In this document: positions 1-12,449 of the stretch, piece by piece
How positions within the stretch are numbered: the first letter of the stretch is position 1
How the letters are laid out: every line of letters begins with the position of its first letter
Origin: Cacajao melanocephalus
Taxonomy: Eukaryota > Chordata > Mammalia > Primates > Pitheciidae
DNA length: 64,000 bases
Direction: 5' to 3'
Assembly: GCA_963573385.1 (NCBI GenBank)
Contig: CAUYLG010047082.1
Span: 62,001-126,000 of the forward strand
Position numbers and translations under genes: made by a program
The notes under the pieces: generated by a model
Database searches by the model: none
What the model was told of the DNA's origin: nothing
Seen by the model: only the letters and a program-made list of their open reading frames with translations

Positions 1-112
<112 letters not shown>

Positions 113-270
113 TTAACATGTTAAAGAAAAATTAGGTAATAATTCATATACAACGAAGCCACAGCTCATAAAAAAGAAAAAAAATCATAACACACACAAA
201 TTTACGTAATGTAAGTTTTACATAATATGACAGCCTTCATAAGAAAATGAAGACATCCGTATAAACCAGA

Positions 271-715
271 GTGTGCTTTATGGTAGGTCTGATGAAAATT
301 GGAAAAATTGTGGAGAAATATGATAGGACAGAGGGATATAAGTGTGAGACACTGGGGGAGAACTGGGCAAGGCCTGTTTATTCAGGTTCCTCTCCATCTC
401 ATTTCACCTTCGGAGATGAAGCTCCTATCCTCCAGGTGCAGCATGGGCACCATGCCCATGAGTGTCTTATGGCTGCCTCAGTGGAAGATCAGACAGTCCC
501 TCCTGCACGTGCCATTTCTGAAATTCCTTCAGCTGAAAAAAAGTCAGTATGCAAAGGTGCCATATTTTGGGGTAGCATTTTCTGAACTCTTTCACTATAA
601 ATTCCCAGCTGTCTTTGCTATAGAGTGGAGCCTAATTTCTCTCGCCTATCACAAGTCTTGACTCATCTCATAATAGTCTTTAATAAAATCTTCTTTTCCA
701 TTAAAAAAAATCTCA
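271..715 (+). repeat. Possible solitary retroviral-type LTR
   Basis: This is a GC-richer block with a TATA-like element (TATAAATT, 596-603) and a polyadenylation signal (AATAAA, 682-687) about 85 bases later, the spacing expected of an LTR R region. Two overlapping open frames (271-585 and 299-661) look like chance frames within it. No TG...CA ends or target duplication were resolved and the family is not assigned, so an unrelated old repeat remains possible. Confidence 0.4.
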
Positions 716-2124
716 ATAATTTTTCTATAACAAGGACATAGAACTTTCAATAGAAATTAATCTATCAACCTATAAATTTAATTATGTGTCTAATGTTTAT
801 TTGCCTTAAGATAAGGTATAATATAGATTGGGGTTTAGATCGTTAACAAGGAGTTAGGAGTACAGGAAAGGTAAAGAAGTAGAAAAAGAGGGGTGGAGTG
901 TTACAGAAAGAATTAGAAGCAGGAGGGAGAGAACAAAGACTTACACATGTAAGTGACTTTTGTTTAATGTTTCATGTATATTTAGAAAAACATAAATACC
1001 TGTGAAATAACAGAAATGGAGGAAGCTGGCTATGGGAACAACCAAGGAGAATCACAAAGAATGTGGTGACTGGTGATGGGGGAAGGGCATAGCCCTCCAA
1101 AGTTGGCAGCCACTAGTCACCCAAACTGATACTCCCAGGTATGAATGTGGGTCAGTGTGGTTATATCAGCTGGAATTTCAAAAAAATCAGTGATCTGGTT
1201 TCTTTGGAGGAGGAGAGACTAACTGTAATTTTAGCGTGTGGTCCCACAGTTTGAACAATTGTAGCTGTAACTCCATGAAAAAGATACCGCCACAAAGAAA
1301 TGTGAGTAAAAATAAATATGTGGGAGTCAGAGAATATAATTAAGTGAAATTTCCCAAAGGTTTTGATGGTCCCTGAACTACAATACTGAAGCTGATTTTC
1401 TTTATAGCCAAGAGCTACTTATGTTCTGGCTATGCTTCAACTCCCCTGATCTTTCTGGTTGTGAATCTAAAACATACACTTATACAGAGAGTATACAAGT
1501 ATATATTGAGAAAATATTGTTTAAAAATGATTGCATGTAGATTGTGATGAATAACAATACCCCGAGACTGGGAAAACTGTAAATTTAGTATAGGTCAGTA
1601 TAACAATCTGACCTCAGTCTAGGCTGCAACTTGCCCACATCAATGGCTAGTAAATAAGTGGGCTGTATTCACTATCCTTCCATAAGCATGGAAACTCATA
1701 GAGAAGAAAAACAGTAAATGCTTCAGAAATACATTTTTTTTTCTGGTTTGTAAAAATTTGCAAAACAGAAGTACAGCACAAAGCAATTAAAATCTAAGCA
1801 GAGAGAAGTGAATATACCAGAAACTAGACCTGTAACCTGTCAGAAAAAAATAACTGCAGCATGAATATAATTTGGAAAAGAGGCCTAAAATGGAAAGGAA
1901 TTTGAAGACCGATATGATGGGCAGGATGGGACTGAAATTGATCCTGACATAACTGAGGTTGTCAGGGAAGTGAGCATTTATCTTGCTGGAATTAGGTATT
2001 TGATTTCTACTGACGAGTGCAAAAATATATGTAATGACAATGTGATGAAGCGTATCTATGAACTGAAGTAGAAGAAGCATTTGAGGAGTTAATTTGGGTG
2101 TGAATAAACCTTAAGATCCAACGC
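716..2124. other. No recognisable gene or repeat
   Basis: AT-rich sequence without a credible exon or a repeat I recognise. The minus-strand frame of 97 codons at 1787-2080 shows no family features and is probably chance. Confidence 0.5.
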
Positions 2125-4762
2125 GCAGTGAGACTGAAATAGTAATTTAAAAATTACCAAGAAAAAAAAGTCTAGGACCAGAGAGATTCACAGCAGAATT
2201 GTCTGCTGACATTTAAAGAAGAATTGGTACCAATTCTTTTGAAACTATTCCACAAAATAGAGAAAGAAGGAACCTTCCCTAATTCATTTATGAAGCCAGT
2301 ATCACCCTGATATCAAACCCAGGAAAGGACATAACAAAAAAAGAAAACTACAGAACAATATTCTTGATGAACACTGATACTAAAATCCTTAACAGAATAC
2401 TAGCTAACCAAATCCAATAACATATCAAAAATATAATTTACCATGATCAAGTGGGTTTCATAGTAGGGATGCAGAGATGGTTTAACATACACAAGTCAAA
2501 AAATGTGATACACCATATAAACAAAATTAAAAACAAAAATCACATGATCATCTCAATAGATGCAGAAAAAGTATTTGACAAAATCCAGCATTGCTTTATG
2601 ATTAAAACTCTCAGCAAAATTGCCATACAAGGGACAAGCTTTAATGTAATAAAAGCCATCTATGACAAACTCACAGCCAACATAATACTGACTGGGGAAA
2701 AGTGGAAGGCATTCCTTCTGAGAACTGGAACAAGACAAGGATGCCTACTATCACCACTCCTCTTCAACATAGTACTGGAAGTCCTAGCCAGAACAATTAG
2801 ACAAGAGAAAATAAATAAAGGGCATCCAAATCAGTAAAGAGGAAGTTAAACTGTCACTGTTTGCTGATGATATGATCCTTTTTCTTGAAAATCTTAAGGA
2901 CTTCTCTAGAAGGCTCTTAGAATAAAATAAATAAAAGAATTCAGCAAAGTTTCCAGATACAAAATGAATGCATACAAATTAGTAGCCCTTCTATACGACA
3001 ATAGTAACCAAGCAAAGAATCAAATCAAGAACTCAATCCTTTTTACAATAGCTGCAAAAAAATTAAAATACTTAGGAATATACCTAACCAACTAGTTGAA
3101 GGACTTCTACAAGGAAAACTACAAAACCTTGCTGAAAGAAATCATAGATGACACAAACAAATGGAAACACGTCTCATGCTCATAGATCGGTAGAATCAAT
3201 ATTTTGAAAATGACCACATTGCCAAAAGCAATCTGCAAATTCAACATAATCCTTAGCAAAATACCACCATCATTCTTCACAGAATTAGAAAAAACATAAA
3301 ATTCAGAGGGAACCAAAAAAGAGCCCACATAGCCAAAGCAAGACTAAGCAAAAAGAACAAATCTGGAGGCATCACACTATCTGATTTCAAACTATACTAT
3401 AAGGCCATAGTCACCAAAACAGCATGGTACTAGTATGAAAATAGACCAATTTAACAGAATAGAGAAGCCAGAAATAAACCCAAACACTTGGAGACAACTG
3501 ATCTTCGACAAAGCAAACAAAAAGAAATAGTGGGGAAAGGACACCCTGTTCAACAAATGGTGCCGGGATAACCGGCTAGCCACATGTAGGAGAATGACAC
3601 TGGATCCTCTTCTCTCACCTTATACAAAAATCTACTCAAGATGGATTAAGGACATAAAGCTACGACCTGAAACTATAAAAATTCTAGAAGATGACATTGG
3701 AAAAACCCTTCTAGACATTGGCTTAGACAAGGATTTCATGACCAAGAACCCAAAAGCAAATGCAGTAAAAACAAAGATAAATAGCTGGGACCTAATTAAA
3801 GTAAAGAGCTTTTGCCCAGCAAAAGGAACAGTCAGCAGAGTAAACAGACAGCCCACAGAATGGGAGAAAATCTTAACAATCTATATATCTCACAAAAGAC
3901 TAATATCCAGAATCTACAACAAACTCAAATGGGCTAAAACACAGACAATTCTCAAAAGAAGATATACAAATGGCCAACAAACATGAAAAATGCTCAAAAT
4001 TACCAGAGAAATGCAAATGAAAACCACAATGAGATACCATCTTATTCCTACAAGAATGGCCACAATCAAAAAAATAGAAAAAACAGCAGATGTTGGCACA
4101 GATGTGACAAACAGGGAACAATTCTACACTGGTGTTGGGAGTGTAAACTAGTACAGCCACTATGGAAAACAGTGTGGAGCTTCCTTAAAAAAAAACTAAA
4201 AGTAGAACTACCATTTGATCCAGCAATCCCACTACTGGGTATCTAACCAGAGGAAAAGAAGTCACCATCTGAAAAAGAGTCTTGCACACACATGTTTATA
4301 GTGGCACAATTCACAATGGCAAAATTGTGGAACCAACCCAAATGCCCATCAATCAATGAGTGAATAAAGAAACTGCGGTATATGTATATGATGGAATACT
4401 ATGCTGCCATAAAAAGAATGAATTAACAGCATTTGCAGTGACCTGGATGAGACTAGAGACTATTATTCTAAGTGAAGTAACTCAGGAATGGAAAACTAAA
4501 CATCATTATGTTCTCAGTGATATGTGGGAGCTAAGCTATGAGGACTCAAAGGCATAAAAATGATACAATGAACCTTGGAAACTTGGGAGGAATAAGGGGA
4601 GGGGAGTGAGGGATAAAAGACTACAAATATAGTGCAGTGTATAATGCTCGGGTGATGGGTATACCAGAATCTCACAAATCACCACTAAAGTACTCATGTA
4701 ACCAAATACCGCTGGTACCTCAACTTTTGGAAAAATTAAAAATTATAAATAAATAAAATATA
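2125..4762 (+). mobile_element. 5'-truncated, decayed L1 retrotransposon (ORF2 part and 3' UTR)
   Basis: The copy begins inside ORF2, just before the reverse transcriptase domain, and runs to an A-rich tail (AATAAATAAAATA) near 4760. RT hallmarks are visible: the [14 protein letters not shown] segment in the frame starting at 2451, then [14 protein letters not shown]. The catalytic FADD motif is at 2860-2871, in a different frame from the upstream part, so a frameshift separates them. The ORF2 C-terminal part, including [17 protein letters not shown] and [11 protein letters not shown], lies at about 3983-4246. The 3' UTR text (GCTCGGGTGATGGGTATACC near 4650) fits an older primate L1 of L1PB/old L1PA type. 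ORF1 and the 5' UTR are missing, and stops and frameshifts make the copy inactive. Sense is opposite to the TMTC-like gene. Confidence 0.95.
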
Positions 4763-5924
4763 CAGATGCATTTGTAAATGAAAAAAACTAGTCAAAGTGG
4801 AATATATATGTGCAGTATTAAAACAAATTTTACTCATAAAGTCAATCTGGTGATTTTGGGATCCACATAAAATCAATGCCTAAAAGTCAAGAGACACATG
4901 GTATGTAGTAGTCCCACATCACAGAGGCTCGTGGAAAGTTTTGGGAGAGGCTGCATGGCTCCTCCCCCATTTACAAGCAGCAATGTGGTTTACCTGCTTC
5001 CCAGACAAATTATTATTAACCTTGTCATTGTTTTCCAACAAAATAATAATCCTTTATATGGTGAAATCTGAATCTGTCCCATTAAACTTGGTTTTATGGG
5101 TTTTCTGTTCTAATCAGGGTTGAAGAATATCTTTCCCATTAGAACATACAGATATATGTGGGAAATTTTATATCCCTTCAATTAATAATAGCTCAATTAA
5201 ATAATTAACCTTTTCCCTCAGATCTTGGTCTTAGAGGTTATTTCCACTCCATAGTTACTCCTCTACTACTGTATTCACCATAAAAACTATACTCCAAATT
5301 GAAAGTAATATATTACAGAATATGTGGACTACCTTTAACACAGCTGCATTTTGTCAATAAGCTCATTTATTTGAATCTTCACTTCCCATGTTTCTCACTT
5401 TAATTTCTGACATATAATCATTGCTAAAGAGCCCAAATGGATATGATTTTATAATAATGTTCTGATATAATTTATGTTCTAGGTACCTGGGAAAGGTATA
5501 ATACATATATGAAGTTATCTATAGGATAATATAATCCTTGAAAGGTATTTTCTCTTTAATTCACATATACTAAATACACATTGAATATTTGTAAAATATT
5601 CTGCATATTAGAAATGCAAAGTGCAAATACAACATTTAGCATATAAATCAGAGAGCTGAGTCAAAACTAGAAGTAATCTACCAGTCATCACAAAAACAAT
5701 GTGTCCTCATGGGTACTTTTTTATCCCATGTAGATAGTACAGGCCTACATCAAATATTACTTACTGTGCTCATCAGAACATGCGATTGTCCACAAGTCTT
5801 AACATAAAACTCTATCCTTTTTTTCCCCACAGCATTAGCAGATAATCAAATGAGCTAATTAAAAAAACTTACCATCTAACGTTACCTCCCCCCTATTTCT
5901 AGTTTTGTTTTTCCCTCTATATTG
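4763..5924. other. No recognisable gene or repeat
   Basis: AT-rich, unique-looking sequence. I see no splice-flanked frame, RNA gene or clear repeat. Confidence 0.45.
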
Positions 5925-7462
5925 TCACAGTCTTCTTTTTCTTCTTGAGTCACTGGGGAGGAAGCAACGCTTAAAGATCTCTGATATTTCCTTTGTGCCC
6001 CTCTCACCTTGGACACATTTTCAGTCTCCTATTTACATGCATACACACATTTTTCGTATCCTATTTAACACCAGACGCAAACATTCAACATCTATCTTTA
6101 ATTTGTAATAAATTCAAACTTAGTATTTATTTCCAAATATCATTACAGAGTAAGTCTTATACCACTCACTTCCAATTCTCCATTTCCTTAACTGCTCACA
6201 TCACTTGTGTGAAACTGTACTCCCAGAGGCCACAAATGTCCTTACTCTCGGAAGTCGATGGACTTTTTCTGTCCCCTGCTCATCAACTTCCCTTTCCATG
6301 TCCTGTCACTGTCTTGGCTGCCTTCCTCATCCTAAATTTCAAATGTAGAAATTCCCAAATGTCTGAAATGGACTCTCCTGTCTTCTGCATATTCCCTCCT
6401 TTGGTGATCTTATCCACTTATTTGGTACCATTTCCTTTTAGCAAATGACTCCCACATCTCTATCTCTAACTATGGCCTTTCTTCTCACTGCCTTCTTTAA
6501 CAGGAATGCTCCATTACAAAATTAGAGTAAGCATATTCACTCACTCAGAATTTGCTCAGTCTAAACATTTTGTTCTTGGAATAAATATAGCCCTCTGATT
6601 GATTACAATATTTATCTTTGTGGTGTTTCTTTTCTTCCAAGTTACCTAAAATCAAAATGTTGGAACACTTATAGTGGCAAATTATCTTACTCACATCTTG
6701 TAAAATAATCTATGGCTTAATTTATCTCTATGTTCTTTTCCATTCCTCTCCATTTCTGTACTTTAATCTCACTACTTTATGCCTATACTATTACCATGAT
6801 CTTTTATTTAGTTTTCCCAAGGCTGTATCTCCCAACTCTATTTCCTCAAACACAACCGACATTTTTCATTCCATCACATAAATGGCCGCCCTAAATTACT
6901 CTTTTCATTATGTCACTTTGCTTACTAACATTTTAAAATACAAACTCCAAGTTTTTAGTATGGTACTCACTGCCTTTCCTCTAGTTTTACGCTAGTTTCC
7001 AGTTCTATCTTCCCCTATACCCTTCCTCTCTGTACCCTGCCCCTTGCCCTGGTTCATGTGTGCAGTTCTATTTGCCAGAATTCTCTCCTTGTTCTTGCTT
7101 AAATCCTCACCTATAAGCATCCTATCATTTCAAGCTTCTCTTAGCTTGTCAACTGTGACTCAGTGCCTCTTCAGCTCAATCCAGCTTAAAGTCATTTCTC
7201 TCTCCTGCGCGCTTTGCTTACACCTAGCTCATATGTCTCACAAAGCACTTATTAAATGGCATTATTTACGGCCCTGATGTTTGATTGGGATTGGAGGACA
7301 GAACACAGGAATCCCAATCCCATGTTCTCTCCTCCACTCCCTCCTCCATTAGATTGTACATGTCTCAAGGACAAGGTTAATTTTTCATAACTTTCAAATC
7401 CTACTGCCTTTAGCACAGTCTTACAAAAAGTTCGACCTTGATAAAAAATAAATTGAATAAAT
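5925..7462 (+). repeat. L2 (ancient LINE-2) fossil with 3' end
   Basis: Pyrimidine-rich sense L2 text is visible, such as the stretch resembling 'actcccacatctctatctctaa' near 6447. The block ends in the typical L2 3' motif: ATTAGATTGTACATGTCTC near 7350, a weak 'cagtctt' element, then AATAAATTGAATAAATTC near 7450. The frame at 5993-6448 is a by-product of this low-stop strand. Divergence is high and the interior may contain other pieces. Confidence 0.6.
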
Positions 7463-9235
7463 TCATACTAAAAACAATTACATCCCCCAAAATACAAGAT
7501 GTAAACACCTATCATTGCTAAGTACCCTCTTCTGACTCTAGAGTTTACTGAAAGCCAAGTAAAAGCAGGTGACTTTGTACTATGCAAATTTCCCATTCTT
7601 CACATTAACCATTTTTTAAAAATCCATAAGTTAATGTAGAATTTGGCTTAATTCCCACAGGAAGAACAAAGCCCTCCAGAGTCAGCATTTTCTGATGCGC
7701 ATAAGTGAGACAGAAGACAGAGAAGACTGTTGTCTGTTTAAAGTAACCTCCAAGGAAAGGTCAATGTATTTAAAACAATAGAAAATTAAAACTAAAAAAA
7801 CTTAAAATGGCAACGTTGGTAAGGAGTTTTCTTACTATAGTAACATGTTTTAATCTATTATAAGGTTTAATTTTAGCACAATCAGCCCCAAGAATCAAGT
7901 AAATAAAATTTTAAAATGGTAATGGTATCTTTTTTTAATAAACAGACTTCTCTATGTATTTTGGTAAATGACAAGGTATTGAACATCTCTGGCGAAGAGA
8001 CAACTTTAGAATCTAAAACTTATTTTGTGCCAGTTAATGTAGACATCTTTCATTATTTTAGTATTTGATCACTGGAATTCTTTGTATATAAAATAATGCA
8101 AAAATTCAATTAACAATTTCAAAGCAAATTATGTTGAAAAACACGGCTTTTACAGCATAGAATAAATAAATAAATTCATCAGGGAACATACTGAAGAAAT
8201 GATATAGGTATTTTATTAAAAAAGAATATCCTGCAGACAATCAGCAATCTTTTAAATATGACTGTAATAAGTGATAGTACACAAAGGTTGTAGCTTCATA
8301 TTTTACTTTGTATAGTCGTGACCTTTAAGACAGTCACAGAATCTCCCGCATAAGCTACTGATTGTTACTCTTTTGGGGGCACTTAAAAAATAGAAGAAAA
8401 TGCTTTACAAAAAATAAGAGTAAGCTTAGATTACTTTGTAGGGGAGAAAACTAGAAAAAAACAATGGAACTCTTAAATAGAAGACTGGAGTTGAGGTCTG
8501 TTAGCTATGCTCTCACATAGGCAGGTAACAAATTTATTAAGTTAAAGGCAGAGAAATAACAAAGACTTTTTTTATGAAAAAAGGTAATAAACAGCTATAA
8601 ATAGGAAGAATATTAAATGAATGCTTTAATTCAGATCAGAGATGTAATTGCTAATAAATCATTACATGGATTCTTGTTTAAACAGGTCTCTTCATTTTAG
8701 AACAGAAATTTATACTACCATTTATTTACTTTTACATATGAACATTTTATTCTATCCCATACATTTTAAATGCATTGTTGCCAGATAAGGAAAGTATCAT
8801 GTGAATAAACATTATTTTCAAAGTCAGTCTGCAGCAGGTTTATGAAGAAACATTTTGAAGGTTCAGAAAAAAATGGCTTTGAGTTGGAAATTAAATACTG
8901 ATTTTATGATTTGGTTAGTCTTTCAGTATTAACCATTTCACAAATCAGGATCAAATCTTGTAATATTTGAGTGTCTTTCATTTTTTAGTTCAGGTCAGGT
9001 AGGTCAGGTAGCTCTTCTCTCACTAATCCATTATAATATGATGAAGATGAATCATTTCACCAACCACTTGACAAAAAATAAACATGACACTCAAGTGACT
9101 AGTACTCAAAAAACGATTGCACTTAAGTATCATGCATTACGTATATTTAGAGCGTTCTATTAATGTGAAGGCAATTAAAAAAAAAGAAAACAAAAACTCC
9201 GATCTCTGCGTTTAATGAAGTTACATTAAGTTTAA
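7463..9235. other. No recognisable gene or repeat
   Basis: Very AT-rich sequence with frequent stops in all frames. The only structure noticed is a short CAGGTCAGGTAGGTCAGGTAG run at about 8992-9012. Confidence 0.45.
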
Positions 9236-9344
9236 GACTTCAAATTCAACTCTTTTCCTAGAAATACTGCACAAAGCTGCCCACCTTGGGCATTTACAAA
9301 ACCATGCCTGTTGTATACCACCCCTCCTTCCCTGCCACACGCCA

Positions 9345-9545
9345 CCCCCTTCCATGCTGCAACTCCTAACCCACTTGGGCTGCTCCAGCTTTCTCTAAAG
9401 CACTTATCACTCACTGTCTGACATACTACTAGCTCCTTCTCCTCAGACTAAACTGTGAGCTCCTAACCATTTTGTTCACTGCTGTATAGACACTACCTAG
9501 AGTAATAGCTGATACTCTGTAAATATTACTGAATAAATAAATAAA
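9345..9545 (+). repeat. L2 3' end fragment
   Basis: It carries 'actgtgagctcctaa', 'actgctgtatagacactacc' and ends 'attactgaataaataaata', the hallmark sequence of the L2 3' end. The minus-strand frames overlapping it at 9232-9414 and 9429-9623 are not genes. Confidence 0.75.
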
Positions 9546-9639
9546 ATGACTATTATTATTTAGATTTTCCAAATTTCTGGCTTGCCTTTCCTCTCTAAGA
9601 TATGGCTGCATTTTTTGCATCAAGCCTTCTCTTACGCAT

Positions 9640-9830
9640 CAGTGGCCTAAGTTACAGTGTGATTCCATTTAGTTTTGATGGTGAGTGAGTTATTGACTTC
9701 TCAGCCCTTCCACAGAATAGGGATCACAAAAGTATCTGTGGGTTGTTGTGAAAAATGAAGTACTCAGCACAGTGCTTGGCACGTAATAATAAGCGCTCAA
9801 TAAGTTTTAGCTGTCATTGCTCTCATCATA
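9640..9830 (+). repeat. MIR SINE fragment
   Basis: Remnants of the MIR 3' half are clear: 'gggttgttgtgaaaaatgaa', 'cagcacagtgcttggcacgt' and 'aataagcgctcaataagttt'. Confidence 0.85.
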
Positions 9831-10499
9831 TGATTATTGAATTATTTTCTGCTGTTGCAAACTGCTTATCAATTCTTGAAACACCTCAATTAATGTCACA
9901 GGGTTCAGAAGAGCCACCCCAAAGTATGGTTCTTTGTATTACTATTTCAAGCTGAAGGAAACAAAACTGCAGAAGAAGAAAGCTTACTCTATGACCTTCT
10001 CCCTCTCTTCTCCCCTGTAGTAGTTAATAAAACCTTCATTAACACCTTATCTCTGAATACACAGGGAAAAAGAGAAGAAGAAAAAAACGGGACTTTCGAA
10101 GTTCCTGCCAATTTATTACCATGAGATCATAACCTTTTGTCTTCTAATCATACCTCTGTATGATGGCTACAAAAAAATATTTTCCTGGGTCATCATTTCT
10201 GAAGGCTCCCATATCAGGTAAAATGTATATGAAACAAATTTCTATGCTTTTCTATTGTTAATCTGTCTTTTGTTTTTGGGGTCTCAGTGATGAGCCTTAG
10301 GATGTTCAACAAAAAGATATTATTTGTTTTGTCCCTACAAATAAAACTTGGAGGCATTGAGATTCAGTGCTAAGGCTGCAGGTGGTTGAATCTCCTGAAA
10401 AGAAAAATAGCTACCTCCCACATAGGTCTCTTTCAGGGAGCATTAATCCTCCTCTTTTGTGCTCCCAGAGGACTGTATATACCTCTGTATAAGAATCAC

Positions 10500-10632
10500 C
10501 ACACTGTATTTCAATCAGTTGATTGTGTTCAGTCTTGCCTGCTACACTGTGTGGTCCTTTAGGATATGAGATCTCTGTATTCTACCACAAAGCAAGCACT
10601 CTATAGATGCTTGCCCAGTGGATGAGTTACTG
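10500..10632 (+). repeat. Probable L2 3' end fragment
   Basis: The order of elements ('gatatgagatctctgtattc', 'caagcactctatagatgctt', 'gtggatgag') fits an L2 3' end that has lost its terminal repeats. Confidence 0.5.
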
Positions 10633-11418
10633 TAAAGAAATGAGACTGATCCCATTATTTGCACTCACATCACATGTGCACTTTCATTACTGTTTCAAAA
10701 TTACATTTCCCAATAGACGGTCTTGATGTGAAGAACAGGGTAGAAGATTTTAGTATTGGCGAGAGATGCAGAATGTGTATGAAAATAAAAGGAATGCGCT
10801 GGAGTTCAGAGATGTGTTGCAAATAAAATGTGCTTAGAAGACCGAGACAAAACCAGTTCTTATTTTCTCATAAATGGTTACTCTATTTCAATAGGAGAGA
10901 CCTAATTTATATCCATCTTACTTTATGGAAGTGTGATTACCCCGAGAAAAATTGTAATGAAAACATTCTTGATAAAGTTGAAAAGTACAGCTATTAGAAA
11001 TGAGGACTGTGGAATAGAAAAGAGGCATACAGCTTGAGGTCTGACAATATATGAAAATAAAAAAATAATAGGTATTTAATGCCACAGCCAAAAAAACCTT
11101 CAAGGAATTAATTTTAAAAGTCATCCAAATACAAAGTATTTGGTAATGCTAATGCCTGTGTTCAAGTGATAAAAATCTTATGGAGCTTTACACAGGCTAG
11201 AAAACAGCAAATCTACCTCTAGAAAAAGAAGCTTGAGACTGGCAGATTTTATTGTTGAATTAGCTGTTTAGTAGGAATTCAAAACAAGAGATCAGAGAGA
11301 GAAAGAAAAACAAAAAAAAAAAACAAAAAACTAGTATCACGACGCTTCTTTGTCTTAAATCTATCATATGCTTTGAGTCTATCCCTCTGAAAATGTTTCT
11401 CACTAGGAAAGTACTTAC
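10633..11418. other. No recognisable repeat; intron beyond the third exon
   Basis: AT-rich sequence. On the minus strand this lies downstream of the donor at 11418 and should be intron. I searched for the following TPR exon by eye and found none. Confidence 0.45.
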
Positions 11419-11482
11419 ATTAGGCCTCAGCCTGGCTGCCAGATCGTAATACTTCTCGGCTGCTTCATTGAGGCTAGCCTGT
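11419..11482 (-). CDS. TMTC2: Internal coding exon of a TMTC-family TPR protein (probably TMTC2), third of three seen
   Basis: This 64-base minus-strand exon follows a long pyrimidine tract (TTTTTTCTTTTACAG) and ends at a near-consensus donor, AAT|GTAAGT. Its first base completes the arginine codon left by the exon at 22229. It then encodes QASLNEAAEK, YYDLAARLRP and N. This finishes the TPR begun in the previous exon, with Ala at repeat positions 20 and 27 and Pro at 32. The next TPR must start in a further exon downstream (lower coordinates) that I could not find in 1-11418, so the terminal exon and 3' UTR are probably outside the window. A second AG four bases into the exon would shift the frame, so the first AG is taken as the acceptor. 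Confidence 0.84.
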
Positions 11483-11989
11483 CTGTAAAAGAAAAAACAA
11501 AATACAACTATAGCATTTATTTTAAAATTACAAATAGGATCATTGTGCAGCAAAATAACAATTTAAAAAAATTCTGATCACACCAAACAATACGTTGCCC
11601 AAGCAGAAAAAGACTTAAAATTTGGGTGTTTGCACTGCACTGTTATTGTATCTAGGGCATTATAAATAGTAACTTAACATAATCCTATTCAGTGGGTGTT
11701 CTTATTTTACATTTACTTATTAGGAATTAGAAAAGTTATTCTCCTTTTCCATGCAAAACTAGGTAATATATTATAGTGTTGGGGTTTTCCAGCATCAACA
11801 TCATACCCCAGAAAAATCTCAATTTTAAAAATTGTTAAAATTGGTAATTAGTTGCTTTTGTTTAATGAAAACAGTAAACATCTGCAGGATTTTCAAAATT
11901 CCACATCTGTCTAGAAACACACTTCTTTTTTTCCAGCATGGAGGGAACTTTCCATGATGTGTAGTCAACAGAAAAAAATAAAACAAAAA

Positions 11990-12400
11990 GGCCAGATGAT
12001 GTCTCCCCTTGGACTCTGGCCACCAGGGTTAGCACATGACTTAACCTCAGCTAAATGGATCTTCTCGTTACTTAGGACTTTCATTCCTAAGTGACAAAAA
12101 GATGAAAGAATGGCCAGAATTTACTTGCAATTGTAGAAGCAATGGGACTACTTACTAGCCAGACTCCTCCTATAAAGAACTGCCTTTGTATATCTCCCTG
12201 CTGGGCCACTGAGGCTACCTTGTTTCCTGTTGATTTAAGCCTTCCAGCCTACAGTGAATTCTGTATCTCTCATACCCTTCAAATAGCTACAGTCAGTTTC
12301 ACTTGCTCATAGCCAAATACTGTAAGTAGTGCAACGGACTTATACAAATAAGATGTGTCCTGAAATTTACAGACAGATACGTTCACTGCCTATTCCTGTA
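11990..12400. repeat. Possible old interspersed repeat, unclassified
   Basis: A mixed-composition block ('ggactctggccaccagggtt', 'ctgctgggccactgaggcta') stands out from AT-rich flanks and reads like an old LTR or DNA-transposon fossil. No terminal structures were identified. Confidence 0.3.
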
Positions 12401-12449
12401 ACTCAACAGCAAAGACCTATGTTCAGCCAACTCATGACCAGAAGCAGGG

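Noticed and set aside
3594..3986. 130-codon plus-strand open frame
   Set aside because: It is the C-terminal part of decayed L1 ORF2, not an independent gene.
5993..6448. 151-codon plus-strand open frame, the longest in the window
   Set aside because: Falls within pyrimidine-rich L2-like sequence where stops are rare on this strand; no recognisable domain.
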